A DNA stretch of 33,048 bases from Sporomusa silvacetica DSM 10669 (GCF_002257705.1 NZ_LSLK01000079.1:1-33048), one strand, 5' to 3'; positions 7,159 through 17,143 are shown, counted from the stretch's first letter. Program-made: numbers and translations. Notes: generated by a model not told the origin, from the sequence alone.

Positions 7159-7851
7159 CTAAAGACCACCTTCCTGCGCCGGCTTGGCGAGTTCAAACCG
7201 AAAAGTGCCCTTAAATGCCGGAACTTTTACTACCTCTTGCGTTTTGATTGTTACCTGAATACCCCAAAACTGTAAGGTTTCAACCACACCGCCACGCATT
7301 TTTAGTGCATTCTCTAATGTTGTTGGCTCACCAATAACGCGAACTTCATAGGGTGGTGAATAGCGCGAATTATTGACTGATAACGTTGGCCCGGCACAAC
7401 GAATTTCTGAACTGGCAATAAGGCGTTGTTCATTAATCGACATAGCTTCCGCACCTGCTGCCCACAATTCATTAATCACTTTAAGGATATCATCATCATG
7501 AATTAGATATAAATTAGGGTTTTCCCCCGGCTTAGATGGCCGTTTACTATCATCAATTGTTACAATAATACCAGGTCCTTCGACAGCTACTACACCGGCC
7601 CCCATCTTTATCCTCTCAAATTCCTTCGACGCGGCTTCAGCGCCTGAAGTACGCTTTAATTCTTGAACTTGATTAACTAACGCGTCCCGCTCCTTTTCAG
7701 TCTGACTTAGCCGTTGGGATAAGTCCTCAACCCTTTGATAAGGAATACTTGACTTAATGTCTTGCGTAGTACGGAATTGTATCGCCAACATAAAGCCCAA
7801 CACTACGCAGACCAGGGCAATGGCAAGCTGCCCTTGCTTGATGGGTAACAA
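7159..7851 (-). CDS. DUF881 family division-cluster membrane protein (YlxW/YlxX type)
   Basis: 230 residues: one N-terminal membrane segment (about 9-25), a predicted coiled coil (40-70), then the DUF881 domain, recognisable from VEGPGIIVTIDD, the LIHDDDILKVINELWAAGAEAMSINEQRL block and RCAGPTL. The domain probably faces the cell exterior; its function in division is not established. The start is taken as TTG at 7851 because AAAGGAG sits 8 bases before it; an earlier in-frame TTG at 7869 has no site. Many Bacilli carry two DUF881 genes here; only one is present. It lies between ftsQ and sbp. Confidence 0.87.
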   Translation of the reverse strand: MLPIKQGQLAIALVCVVLGFMLAIQFRTTQDIKSSIPYQRVEDLSQRLSQTEKERDALVNQVQELKRTSGAEAASKEFERIKMGAGVVAVEGPGIIVTIDDSKRPSKPGENPNLYLIHDDDILKVINELWAAGAEAMSINEQRLIASSEIRCAGPTLSVNNSRYSPPYEVRVIGEPTTLENALKMRGGVVETLQFWGIQVTIKTQEVVKVPAFKGTFRFELAKPAQEGGL

Positions 7852-7878
7852 AATATCGTCTCCTTTCAAAATTGACCC

Positions 7879-8625
7879 CTATTTACTTCGTATTTTAATA
7901 ATCGGGGAGGTATAGTTAAGATCGACATACTCGACAGTCATTTTTTTCGTAGCTATTTCCTGTAAAATTTCAGCTGTCAGCTTAGCTTTTTCCAAGAGGC
8001 GCTGATTGTCTCCAATACGAATGCAAACTGAATTTGTAGTGTACACAACAAGCTCATCAGGTGATTTAATGTTTACTTCCGATAATTGGTTTAATGCTCC
8101 CTCATCCAGTTCGGATAAATATGTTAAAACATTAGCAAGCCCTGGATTATTTATCTGATCGCCAACATAAACATTCCCCAACCGCACACCAGTAATAACA
8201 GGTACTTTTACTTGCTTTAGGTTTTTCAATGCAACCATTACTATACCTTGTCGGTCAATTTCTACAAAACCATACTGACTGGCAACAAAAGCCAACGGCT
8301 GGCGTTCCCCGATATGAATAGTAATCGTAGCCGGAAAATTTCTCTCAACCTGAACCTCATCCACACGCAGATCACTAGTCAGCCGCGCTTTAATCTCTGC
8401 AGGTTTTAGTCTAAAGATATTTATTTTTTCGGGAACTCCAGCTATCCGTAGCACTTCTTCAACAGTTACATATTTATTGCCTTCAACCACTACTGTCCCA
8501 ACAATAAAATAGGGGGAATTAATAAATAAAAAAATAGCTATTAATGCTATCAGCGCCGCCAGCCACAACGCCAATATGGAAGCGCGCCGCTTTCTAGCTG
8601 CTCTCAAGCGTTCTGCGGTCTGCAT
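7879..8625 (-). CDS. ftsQ: Cell division protein FtsQ/DivIB
   Basis: 248 residues. Basic cytoplasmic tail (RLRAARKRRAS), one membrane segment (about 17-36), then a POTRA domain beginning FIVGTVVVEGNKYVTVEEVLRIAG, and a beta domain with ERQPLAFV, VEIDRQGIV and PVITGV. FtsQ/DivIB joins with FtsL and DivIC to regulate septal peptidoglycan synthesis. ATG start with AGGAGTG upstream. Sits between ddl and the DUF881 gene. Confidence 0.93.
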   Translation of the reverse strand: MQTAERLRAARKRRASILALWLAALIALIAIFLFINSPYFIVGTVVVEGNKYVTVEEVLRIAGVPEKINIFRLKPAEIKARLTSDLRVDEVQVERNFPATITIHIGERQPLAFVASQYGFVEIDRQGIVMVALKNLKQVKVPVITGVRLGNVYVGDQINNPGLANVLTYLSELDEGALNQLSEVNIKSPDELVVYTTNSVCIRIGDNQRLLEKAKLTAEILQEIATKKMTVEYVDLNYTSPIIKIRSK

Positions 8626-8687
8626 ACAATCACTCCTGTAGACATCTTCTGCAGTTAATTATACAACGTATTGTCCACTAAATAAAT

Positions 8688-8720
8688 AAAAAAATGAGCA
8701 GTTAATACTGCCCAATTTTT
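8688..8720 (-). terminator. Terminator after ddl
   Basis: Short hairpin GGGCAGT/ACTGCTC (one G-U pair) followed by TTTTTTT on the minus strand. It lies immediately after the ddl stop and ahead of ftsQ, so the cluster is probably not one uniform transcript. Confidence 0.55.
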
Positions 8721-8721
8721 T

Positions 8722-9654
8722 CTAATCAGTGACCATCAGCAGCATCTGCTCACACAATTCGGCAAAACTTATGCCAATAGCAGCAGCAGCTTTGGGTACT
8801 AAACTAGTAGCTGTCATCCCTGGAATTGTGTTAATTTCCAAAACGTACGGCTGATTATCGTCACTGAGCATCACATCAACCCGCCCAATTCCCCGGCATC
8901 CCAATAACTTATAGGCGTCAAGCGCTATGTGCTGGATATGATCCGCAACTTTGGCTTCTAACCTAGCTGGTACTATATACTCTGTCGCGCCTTTAGTATA
9001 TTTTGATGTATAATCATATCGTCCTGATTGGGGTACTATTTCGATGATCGGTAATGCTTTCGGCTCTTCACTACCAAGTATAGAAATAGTCAATTCTTTT
9101 CCTTTTATAAATTCCTCAACAACAATATGACCGCTATATTTAAAAGCCTCTGTTACAGCACCTTCAATGTCTGCAGCATCTTCAACGATGATCACGCCAA
9201 TACTTGATCCCTGCGCAGCCGCTTTTACTACCACAGGTGTGCCAAATACCTCTTGAATCTCTTTTACCAGTACGTCAAGGTCAACATCCCATTTACTATA
9301 CAACCGCGACCGCGGAGTCGGTATTCCTGCTGACATAAAGAGGCGTTTACTTACTGTCTTATCCATTGCCATCGCACTAGCCAATACGCCTGAGCCGGTA
9401 TAAGGTATACCTAACATTTCCAGTGTGCCTTGCAGCAAGCCATCTTCACCATAAAGACCATGAATAGCATTAAATACAACCTCGATCTTCTCTTGTTCCA
9501 GTTGTTCAACCAAGTTTCGGGGGTCAAGGTCGATGCCAACGGCATCATAACCTTTTTCCTTTAGCGCCGCTAGAATGGCCCGCCCCGTATTCAGAGATAC
9601 TTCCCTTTCTGCAGACGGTCCACCCATAACAACTGCAATTTTTTTATTTTTCAT
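8722..9654 (-). CDS. ddl: D-alanine--D-alanine ligase
   Basis: 310 residues; ATP-grasp enzyme making D-Ala-D-Ala for the MurF step. Visible: VVMGGPSAEREVSL at the N-terminus, FNAIHGLYGEDG, the ATP-binding loop AAAQGSSIGV, the omega-loop SGRYDYTSKYT whose Tyr is typical of D-Ala-D-Ala rather than D-Ala-D-Lac enzymes, and the metal/phosphate motif GIGRVDVML...VLEINTIPGMT. AAAGGGGGA precedes the ATG. Located between murA and ftsQ. Confidence 0.97.
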   Translation of the reverse strand: MKNKKIAVVMGGPSAEREVSLNTGRAILAALKEKGYDAVGIDLDPRNLVEQLEQEKIEVVFNAIHGLYGEDGLLQGTLEMLGIPYTGSGVLASAMAMDKTVSKRLFMSAGIPTPRSRLYSKWDVDLDVLVKEIQEVFGTPVVVKAAAQGSSIGVIIVEDAADIEGAVTEAFKYSGHIVVEEFIKGKELTISILGSEEPKALPIIEIVPQSGRYDYTSKYTKGATEYIVPARLEAKVADHIQHIALDAYKLLGCRGIGRVDVMLSDDNQPYVLEINTIPGMTATSLVPKAAAAIGISFAELCEQMLLMVTD

Positions 9655-9676
9655 AAAAAGTCCCCCTTTATCTCCC

Positions 9677-10921
9677 TTACAGCTTTACAATATTTGCTCC
9701 TAATGCTTGCATTTTTTTATCTATATTTTCATAACCACGCTCAATGTGATATACCTGCTCAATTTCTGAGGTTCCTTCTGCTGCTAAAGCGGCTAATACC
9801 AACGCACTGCCAGCCCGCAAATCAGGGGCAGCCACAATGGCACCAGTCAATTTCTCCACCCCGCGAATAATAGCTGTTCGCCCTTCAACCTTAATTTTAG
9901 CTCCCATCCGGGTAAGCTCATCAACATGCTTAAACCGATTTTCGAAAATAGTTTCCGTGATAATACTAGTACCTTTAGCAATGGTAACCAATGACAACAT
10001 CGGTGCTTGCAAGTCGGTAGGAAAACCGGGATATGGCAGCGTCTTTATATCTACACCCCTGAGTTCGCCTGCCTTTATCCTAATATAATCCTTACCAGTT
10101 ATTATTTTCGCCCCAATATCCTGCAGTTTATCAGTAATTGAGAATAAATATTCAGGAACGACATTCTCAACTACAATATCACCACGTGTCATAACGCCTG
10201 CGGTTAAAAAAGTACCAGCCTCAATTCTATCAAACATTACTGTATGTTCTGCCGGAACTAGCCGGGCTACGCCATCAACTCTAATCGTATCAGTGCCTGC
10301 ACCGTTGATTCTTGCTCCCATTTTATTTAAGATAGCCTGCAGATCAGCAATTTCAGGTTCACGCGCTGCATTGCGAATAATCGTAGTACCCTTGGCCAGC
10401 GCGGCCGCCATCATCGCATTTTCTGTAGCACCAACACTGGGAAAATCAAAATTTATTTCACCGCCGGTTAACTCTTTTGCCTCAGCATCAATAAAGCCAA
10501 AACTTTCATCAACAATTGCACCGATTTTCTCTAATGCCTTGATATGTAGATTAATTGGCCTAGGCCCGATAGCACAACCACCTGGATAGGACAGTCTGAC
10601 TTTGCGAAATCTTCCTAAAAGTGGCCCCATCAAAAATACCGAAGCACGCATTTCCCGCATCAAATGTTCAGGTATTTCAACCTTACTCACATTGCTAGTA
10701 TCAATTAGCATAGTATGACCTTGCCTGCGTATCTTAGCGCCAAGCAATATCAAAATATCCTGCATAGCTTGGATATCGCGCAAATACGGAACATCATGGA
10801 TAACACTGATACCAGAACACAGAAGCGTTGCTGCCATAATTGGCAAAGTAGCATTTTTCGCCCCGCTTATCCGGACGTTGCCACATAGTTGTACTTCTCC
10901 TTTGACGATAAATTTCTCCAT
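9677..10921 (-). CDS. murA: UDP-N-acetylglucosamine 1-carboxyvinyltransferase
   Basis: 414 residues; first committed step of peptidoglycan precursor synthesis, transferring enolpyruvate from PEP to UDP-GlcNAc. Visible: SGAKNATLPI with K22/N23, the loop PGGCAIGPRPINLH with catalytic C116 (fosfomycin target), and the R-rich DRIEAGTFL and PGFPTDLQAP motifs. GGGAGG precedes the ATG. It follows murC in this cluster, in the place where many Firmicutes have murB. A small tandem TAATC repeat (about 10966-10984) lies in the 72 bases between murC and murA. Confidence 0.97.
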   Translation of the reverse strand: MEKFIVKGEVQLCGNVRISGAKNATLPIMAATLLCSGISVIHDVPYLRDIQAMQDILILLGAKIRRQGHTMLIDTSNVSKVEIPEHLMREMRASVFLMGPLLGRFRKVRLSYPGGCAIGPRPINLHIKALEKIGAIVDESFGFIDAEAKELTGGEINFDFPSVGATENAMMAAALAKGTTIIRNAAREPEIADLQAILNKMGARINGAGTDTIRVDGVARLVPAEHTVMFDRIEAGTFLTAGVMTRGDIVVENVVPEYLFSITDKLQDIGAKIITGKDYIRIKAGELRGVDIKTLPYPGFPTDLQAPMLSLVTIAKGTSIITETIFENRFKHVDELTRMGAKIKVEGRTAIIRGVEKLTGAIVAAPDLRAGSALVLAALAAEGTSEIEQVYHIERGYENIDKKMQALGANIVKL

Positions 10922-10993
10922 CGTCTTCCCTCCCAGAAAAGTACAATCACCCTTTACTCTTCTCTAATATAATCTAATCTAATCTCTAGCTAA

Positions 10994-12379
10994 CTACACA
11001 TTATTCGCTTGCGTAAGTTTTTCTACCAACTCTTCGCCTATCTGATAAATATTGCCAGCTCCCATAGTCATTACTAAATCTCCTGGCTCAACAATTTCAG
11101 TTAAATAACGCGCAATTTTGCCTTTGTCTGGTACATAAGTTACCCGCTGATTGGTTTGCAGTTCAATTTCATTCTTAATCGTTTCCCCGCTGACGCCGGG
11201 AATAGGCTGTTCGCCAGCAGAATAAATATCGGTAAGAATTAACAAATCAGCTTGCGAAAATGCCACACCAAACTCTTTTCGCAGAAAATTCGTACGGGTG
11301 TACCGATGCGGTTGAAAAACACAAATTAGCCGCTTAGGTTCTGTTTGGCGTGCACCGAGTAATGTAGTGCTAATTTCAGTAGGATGATGGGCATAATCAT
11401 CCACTACCCATACGCCATTAACCCGTCCTTTTGTCTGAAACCGGCGTTTTGCTCCCTGAAATAGACCAAGGCCTTCGACAATTTGTGCAAAACTTAACCC
11501 GGCATAAATACCTACAGCAACCGCCGCTAACGCATTAGATACATTATGGATTCCTGGCACACAGATTTTGGCTGTTCCTAAAAGATTGCCTTGGTGGTAT
11601 ACATCGAAGGTTGAAACTGGACCGTCGGATTTTATATTGCGGGCGATAACATCTGCCTCATGCTCAAGCGCATAAGATATATAGCGTCTTTCAAGCTTAG
11701 CAGCCATATTTCTTACATAGGTATTATCAAAACATAGAATAGCTATCCCCTCTGCTGGCGCAAGCTTATGTAAGAATTTATCAAAGGTACGCAATATATT
11801 ATCCATAGTTTTGTAGTAATCCATATGATCGTTTTCAATGTTGGTTACAATGGCAATCTGTGGTGAAAGTTTCAAAAAAGAGCCATCACTTTCATCAGCC
11901 TCTGCCACCAAATATGGACCGTGACCAAGTTTTGCGCTGCCGCCTATTGATTCTAGCTCACCACCAATGACTATGGTCGGATCTATACCTGCCCGTTCCA
12001 ACATCAGGGCAATCATTGACGTCGTTGTGGTCTTGCCATGAGCGCCAGCTACAGCTATTCCCTGCCGTTTAGACATTAAAAATGCCAACACATCAGCCCG
12101 GTGATATACAGGTATTTCCTTGTCCTTGGCAGCCTTTACTTCTGGATTGGTCTCAGGGATTGCGGTAGAAACAACTACAGCTTGCGTATCACCAATATTT
12201 TCGTAACTGTGGCCAATATGCACTCGCGCGCCAGCTTGAGCAAGTTTGGTGGTAACGGCTGATTCCTGAGCATCAGAACCAGACACAGTATACCCCATTT
12301 CCAGCAGCACCTTCGCAATAGAGCTCATACCTGAGCCACCAATACCAACAAAATGAATTCTTTTTATATCATCTAACAA
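10994..12379 (-). CDS. murC: UDP-N-acetylmuramate--L-alanine ligase
   Basis: 461 residues; adds L-Ala to UDP-MurNAc. Visible: VGIGGSGMSSIA (about 11-22), the ATP-binding GAHGKTTTTS (112-121), the ENDHMDYY motif, GIHNVSNALAA and DDYAHHPTEI. TTG start with AAGGGGAG 8 bases upstream; no in-frame ATG is nearby. It follows murG after a 142-base gap in which I see only a short inverted repeat (GCATAC/GTATGC, about 12470-12487) and no convincing promoter. Confidence 0.97.
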   Translation of the reverse strand: MLDDIKRIHFVGIGGSGMSSIAKVLLEMGYTVSGSDAQESAVTTKLAQAGARVHIGHSYENIGDTQAVVVSTAIPETNPEVKAAKDKEIPVYHRADVLAFLMSKRQGIAVAGAHGKTTTTSMIALMLERAGIDPTIVIGGELESIGGSAKLGHGPYLVAEADESDGSFLKLSPQIAIVTNIENDHMDYYKTMDNILRTFDKFLHKLAPAEGIAILCFDNTYVRNMAAKLERRYISYALEHEADVIARNIKSDGPVSTFDVYHQGNLLGTAKICVPGIHNVSNALAAVAVGIYAGLSFAQIVEGLGLFQGAKRRFQTKGRVNGVWVVDDYAHHPTEISTTLLGARQTEPKRLICVFQPHRYTRTNFLRKEFGVAFSQADLLILTDIYSAGEQPIPGVSGETIKNEIELQTNQRVTYVPDKGKIARYLTEIVEPGDLVMTMGAGNIYQIGEELVEKLTQANNV

Positions 12380-12521
12380 CAGTATTTCTCCCCTTTCTTG
12401 CGCACCAGTAACTCCGGCGCCTATATCTGCAGAAAGAGTTATTCCCTAGCCCATCTAGCTGCCGCTTTGGCATACCATAGTGTATGCACTGTCAGCACCC
12501 GATGTTACCTTATTAGTAAGA

Positions 12522-13640
12522 TTAAGGTTTTTTCAGACTAAGTGCCAACCGGGCTATTGTTTCTGCCGCCTGTGGGCAACCTAACTCTTTACTTTTCTTA
12601 GCCATACTTGAAAGTACTTCCGGATTACCTAGTAGCTTCTTGATAGTATCTATCAGTTTACTATCTGTCAGTTCTTTGTCAATAATTACTACTGCTGCCC
12701 CCTGCTTTTCTAAAGCTCTTGCATTAAACTCCTGATGGTTTTCGGCAGCATAGGGGTATGGTATCAGAATTGCTGGAATGCCGCGCGCTGTTAATTCAGC
12801 CAAACCGACTGCTCCAGCTCTAAAAATAGCTAAATCAGCAGCCGCTAAAGCTAACGGCATATTATATAAATAGGGTTTGATGATAATATTACCAGCACTG
12901 GATAGCTCTATACCAGATTGCTTACTATTGCCAACCATGCTATTATACTCGCTTTGTCCTGTTACATGCAATATTTGAATCTGCGAATTGCCGCTAAAAT
13001 AGTTGTACACACCAGACATCGCCTTATTTATACTGCGAGCCCCCCGGCTTCCTCCAACTACCAAAACAGTGAGTTTATCAGGCGCAAGTCCGAGTTCAGT
13101 TAACCCTTCTTCCCGTATAGCCGACATGACCTCTGGTCTAATAGGATTACCGGTAACTACAATTTGCTCAGGCCTGCACTTAGTAAAATAGACCGCAGCG
13201 TCTTGATAACCTAAAGCAATTTTATCAACAAACCGAGATAAAATTTTATTCGTTATGCCAGGTATAACATTTTGTTCTTGAATAATGGTTGGTATTTTTA
13301 GCAAGCTGGCCGCCAAAAGCACCGGACCACATACATAACCACCAGTACCAATAACAACGTCAGGGCGAAATTTTTTTATAATTTGAGCAGAATTCCAGAC
13401 ACTTCCTACTGTAGTAAAGAGTGTTCGGACATTCTGCCAGGACAACCGCCGTTCTAGCCCACGTACTTCGATAGTAGCAAATGGAAAACCTTCCTTCGGA
13501 ATGATATCTGCTTCCAGCCCATGTTTCGTCCCTACAAATAGTATCTCGCAGTTATCGGCTAACTTGGCTACCTCTCTGGCGATAGTAATGGCGGGGTAGA
13601 TGTGCCCACCTGTTCCCCCGCCAGAAATAATGATTCGCAT
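12522..13640 (-). CDS. murG: Undecaprenyl-PP-MurNAc-pentapeptide GlcNAc transferase (lipid II synthase)
   Basis: 372 residues; GT-B glycosyltransferase converting lipid I to lipid II on the inner face of the membrane. Visible: SGGGTGGHIYPA at the N-terminus (second conserved GGTGGH loop), the GTGGYVCGPVLLAA motif, VVGGSRGARSIN in the C-terminal domain and the donor-binding ADLAIFRAGAVGLAELTARGIPAILIPYP. Downstream of ftsW with an 18-base gap. Confidence 0.97.
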   Translation of the reverse strand: MRIIISGGGTGGHIYPAITIAREVAKLADNCEILFVGTKHGLEADIIPKEGFPFATIEVRGLERRLSWQNVRTLFTTVGSVWNSAQIIKKFRPDVVIGTGGYVCGPVLLAASLLKIPTIIQEQNVIPGITNKILSRFVDKIALGYQDAAVYFTKCRPEQIVVTGNPIRPEVMSAIREEGLTELGLAPDKLTVLVVGGSRGARSINKAMSGVYNYFSGNSQIQILHVTGQSEYNSMVGNSKQSGIELSSAGNIIIKPYLYNMPLALAAADLAIFRAGAVGLAELTARGIPAILIPYPYAAENHQEFNARALEKQGAAVVIIDKELTDSKLIDTIKKLLGNPEVLSSMAKKSKELGCPQAAETIARLALSLKKP

Positions 13641-13658
13641 AACCTTTGCCCCCTACAT

Positions 13659-14762
13659 TCATTTCAAGCTGACATACCGGGAAATATTAAGGAGTATACC
13701 CACCGCAGCCAACGTGAAAATCAGGGCTGAACCACCGAAGCTAATGAAGGGCAATGGGATTCCTGTTACCGGCATTGAGGCTGTAACTACTGCAATGTTC
13801 ATAAGCGCCTGCAGTACAATCATACTGGTTATACCTCCAGCCAGCAGGCTGCCATATATATCTGGCGCTGATATAGCTGTTTTAAAACCTCTCCAGGCAA
13901 ACAGAAAAAATAGGATTACAACAGTGGCTGTACCAATAAAACCAAGTTCCTCACCCAAAATAGCAAAGATAAAGTCGGTATGAGGTTCAGGCAAATACAA
14001 GAACTTTTCCCGGCTGCGCCCCAAACCAACACCGAACAGACCGCCAGAACCGATCGCATATAAGGACTGAATGATATGGTAGCCGCTATTTAATGGATCG
14101 GCCCACGGATCACTAAAGGCTAACAAACGTTTTAGCCGATAGGGTTCGGCAATAATCGCTGTAATTATGCCGAGAACACCGACAGCACCCAAAGATCCTA
14201 GGTGTGAAAGCTTAGCACCTGAGGCAAACAATAGAATAAAAACCATTCCACTAATAACAAGTGCAGTCCCTAAATCAGGCTCTTTTAAAATCAATCCAAA
14301 TACCACTACCAGCATCAATAATTGGGGAATAACACCCTTAACAAAGTTACCAATTTTATCTTGTGACCTTGCCAAACTATTGGCAGTAAACAGTACCATA
14401 CTTAATTTTGCAATTTCTGACGGTTGTAGATAAAGTGAACCAAACCCCAGCCAACGTCTGGCACCGTTGACTACCTTTCCTAAACCAGGAACAAGAACCA
14501 AGACCAATAAAAGCAAGGTGATTATCATAATCGGTTTGGCTAGTTTGCGCCACACGTGATAATCAATATTCATAGTAAACAACATAGTCAGTATTCCCAA
14601 TGTTGCCCATATCAACTGTCGTTTTAAAAAATAGAAACTGTCATTATAGTTTACATATGCAGAAACAGCACTGGAACTATAGACCATTACTATCCCGAAA
14701 CCCAACAAGCCAATAATGGCAAAAAAAACGACATAATCGGGCGACTTAGGCCTGACACCCAT
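13659..14762 (-). CDS. SEDS-family septal peptidoglycan polymerase FtsW/SpoVE
   Basis: 367 residues with about ten membrane segments. SEDS hallmarks: NGARRWLGFG, LQPSEIAKLSMVLF, EPDLGTALVI (161-170), and PEPHTDFIFAILGEELG with the likely catalytic Asp at 263, then GIPLPFISFGGS near the end. It polymerises lipid II with the class B PBP encoded six genes upstream. In B. subtilis the gene at this place is spoVE and ftsW is elsewhere; sequence alone does not decide whether this copy serves vegetative division, sporulation or both. AAGGAGG site 7 bases before the ATG. Confidence 0.93.
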   Translation of the reverse strand: MGVRPKSPDYVVFFAIIGLLGFGIVMVYSSSAVSAYVNYNDSFYFLKRQLIWATLGILTMLFTMNIDYHVWRKLAKPIMIITLLLLVLVLVPGLGKVVNGARRWLGFGSLYLQPSEIAKLSMVLFTANSLARSQDKIGNFVKGVIPQLLMLVVVFGLILKEPDLGTALVISGMVFILLFASGAKLSHLGSLGAVGVLGIITAIIAEPYRLKRLLAFSDPWADPLNSGYHIIQSLYAIGSGGLFGVGLGRSREKFLYLPEPHTDFIFAILGEELGFIGTATVVILFFLFAWRGFKTAISAPDIYGSLLAGGITSMIVLQALMNIAVVTASMPVTGIPLPFISFGGSALIFTLAAVGILLNISRYVSLK

Positions 14763-14774
14763 CTTGCTCCCTCC

Positions 14775-16142
14775 TTACCCTAATTGGCGCACTAAGTCCT
14801 TAAATGCTTTCCCCCGTTCCTCGTAATTATTGAACATATCATAACTGGCACAGGCAGGCGACAATACTACCACCTGTGGTGGCTGCGCCAACTTGTGTGC
14901 CAGCGTTACTGCCTCGGCAAATGTGGCCACCTTATGAATATTGTTCACCCCCTGCAGCGTTGCCGCCTCAGCGAAACGCTGCAGGGCCTCTCCGAGCAGA
15001 ATCAGATGATCCACACGTTCTTTTGCCAGCTTCATAAATGCGGTTAAATCTGTATTCTTATCCCGTCCACCAGCAATGAGAATAATATGCCCGTCAAAAG
15101 CTTCAAGCGCTTTTATCGCCGATTCAGGATTAGTGGCTTTAGAATCATTATAATAGGCTATGCCAGCAATTTCAGCCGTAAGTTCTATCCTGTGCTCCAC
15201 ACCGGAAAAGGTTTTAAGAACTTCTGCCATTGCTTCAGGCCGAACTCCGGCAAAATAAGCTACTCCACAGGCAGCTAATGCATTTTCCACATTGTGGCCG
15301 CCCTTTATTTTAATATCATTAACAGCGCAGATCTCACTACTATTACCATCCAAGTTTATTTTCATCGTGCCATTTTCGATATAAATTCCAGCAGCAAGAC
15401 GCTGCTGACGGCTAAAATATACTACTTTTCCCTTTGCCCGCTTAGCCATATCGCGCACAGCCATATCATCATAGTTCAAAATTAAGTAATCACTAGCTTC
15501 TTGTCTGCTAAATACTTGCTCTTTCATTTGCTGATAAACTGCCATCGTATGATGGCGATCTAAATGATCTGGAGTCAGATTCAAAATGGCAGCAATATGG
15601 GGGCGGAACTCGCTAACACCCTCAAGTTGAAAACTCGATATCTCGGCCACAACAAAACCGTCAGATCTGGATGCAAGCGCCTGCTCAGACAATGCGTCTC
15701 CAATATTACCCCCTACCCCAACTTGGTGACCAGTAGTTTTAAGCATTTCGCCAACCAAAGTTGTTGTTGTCGTTTTACCATTAGTGCCCGTAATAGCAAT
15801 CATTGGTGCCTCACTCAAACGGTAAGCCACCTCCACTTCGCTCATAACACAAATACCCCGTTTTTTTGCAGTAACAACAAGCGGAATATATATTGATATA
15901 CCTGGAGACACCACAAGATAGTCTATGTCATCCAGTAGTTTCTCATTCTGGTTTCCCAACACAAGGGCAATACCAGCCGCTTGCAATTCAGAAAAATCCT
16001 GATCAAATTGATCAATAGATTTAGCATCACTTATAATAACACGCGCGCCTAACTGCCGCAAAATTTTAGCTACGGAAAGCCCGCTGATACCAGCGCCTAA
16101 TACTAGAATTTGTTTATTAGCGAATTCTGTTTGTCTAATCAA
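14775..16142 (-). CDS. murD: UDP-N-acetylmuramoylalanine--D-glutamate ligase
   Basis: 455 residues; adds D-Glu to UDP-MurNAc-L-Ala. Visible: VLGAGISGLS (14-23), the P-loop ITGTNGKTTTTT (117-128), NLTPDHLDRH, GGHNVENALAA, YNDSKATNPESAI and LSPACASYDMFNNYEERG near the C-terminus. TTG start. Its Shine-Dalgarno GGAGG is inside the last codons of mraY, and the two genes are 1 base apart. Confidence 0.97.
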   Translation of the reverse strand: MIRQTEFANKQILVLGAGISGLSVAKILRQLGARVIISDAKSIDQFDQDFSELQAAGIALVLGNQNEKLLDDIDYLVVSPGISIYIPLVVTAKKRGICVMSEVEVAYRLSEAPMIAITGTNGKTTTTTLVGEMLKTTGHQVGVGGNIGDALSEQALASRSDGFVVAEISSFQLEGVSEFRPHIAAILNLTPDHLDRHHTMAVYQQMKEQVFSRQEASDYLILNYDDMAVRDMAKRAKGKVVYFSRQQRLAAGIYIENGTMKINLDGNSSEICAVNDIKIKGGHNVENALAACGVAYFAGVRPEAMAEVLKTFSGVEHRIELTAEIAGIAYYNDSKATNPESAIKALEAFDGHIILIAGGRDKNTDLTAFMKLAKERVDHLILLGEALQRFAEAATLQGVNNIHKVATFAEAVTLAHKLAQPPQVVVLSPACASYDMFNNYEERGKAFKDLVRQLG

Positions 16143-16143
16143 T

Positions 16144-17118
16144 TTATATTCCTCCAGCCCGGCTGATTGCTAAGATACTTAATGCGATAGCGGCAAACAG
16201 TGTCCCTGCCAGCCAGAATACGGTCACAACTTTTGTTTCCGACCAACCTGATAATTCAAAGTGGTGATGAATAGGACTCATTTTGAATACCCGTTTTCCG
16301 GTTGATTTAAACGAAATAACTTGAATAATGACAGACAACGCTTCAATTACAAATACACCACCAACGATAACAAGTAGGAATTCAGTTCTAGTCAATACCG
16401 CCACTGCAGCCAGCGCCCCACCCAAAGCCAGCGAACCAGTATCACCCATAAATACTTTAGCTGGATGAGCATTGTATCGTAAAAAACCAAGACAGGCGCC
16501 AGCCAAAGCTACACAAAAAATGGCTAAGTACGGCTTACCAAAATACAAAGCAATCACGGTATACGCTAACGCGGCCACTGTGGTCGTACCTGCAGCCAAG
16601 CCGTCAAGTCCGTCAGTAAGATTAACGGCATTAGTCGTTCCGACAAGCACAAGAAAAATCAATACATAATATAAGGCCCCAAAGTCAACACTTGCCCCTA
16701 ACACCGGGATCCATAAATCTGTACCACGACCAAAATAAATACTGGCAATATAAGACAAGGCTAGTGCCATAATTATCTGCCCCAGCAACTTTTGCCGAGC
16801 TTTAAGACCCATTGAGCGTTTTAATACCACTTTAATAAAATCATCCAAAAATCCAATTAGACCATGCCCAAAGGTAACAAATAAAGCTAATAATACTTCC
16901 GGATTGCTACCCGCAAAAATCAAACTGGGAATAACCAGTGCCAGCAAAATCAATACCCCACCCATAGTGGGGGTACCGGCCTTGGCATAATGACTCTCAG
17001 GTCCTTCTTCTCTAATACTTTGCCCGAATTTCAGCCGCTTCAGCATGGGAATAAAGAGCGGCCCAGCTGCTAAGGCAATGACAAATGCCATAACTGCAGC
17101 ATACAACAATTCCTGCAT
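16144..17118 (-). CDS. mraY: Phospho-N-acetylmuramoyl-pentapeptide transferase
   Basis: 324 residues, about ten membrane segments; transfers phospho-MurNAc-pentapeptide to undecaprenyl phosphate to give lipid I. Visible: GTPTMGG (48-54), FLDDFIKV with D92/D93, NAVNLTDGLDGLA with D169, FMGDTGSLALGG, and the late SPIHHHFELSGW motif. TAGGAGG site 5 bases before the ATG. Confidence 0.97.
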   Translation of the reverse strand: MQELLYAAVMAFVIALAAGPLFIPMLKRLKFGQSIREEGPESHYAKAGTPTMGGVLILLALVIPSLIFAGSNPEVLLALFVTFGHGLIGFLDDFIKVVLKRSMGLKARQKLLGQIIMALALSYIASIYFGRGTDLWIPVLGASVDFGALYYVLIFLVLVGTTNAVNLTDGLDGLAAGTTTVAALAYTVIALYFGKPYLAIFCVALAGACLGFLRYNAHPAKVFMGDTGSLALGGALAAVAVLTRTEFLLVIVGGVFVIEALSVIIQVISFKSTGKRVFKMSPIHHHFELSGWSETKVVTVFWLAGTLFAAIALSILAISRAGGI

Positions 17119-17143
17119 GGTAACCTCCTAAATAGGCTCATCG

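Noticed and set aside
15564..15896. 110-residue plus-strand frame inside murD
   Set aside because: Antisense shadow with no start signals or recognisable protein.
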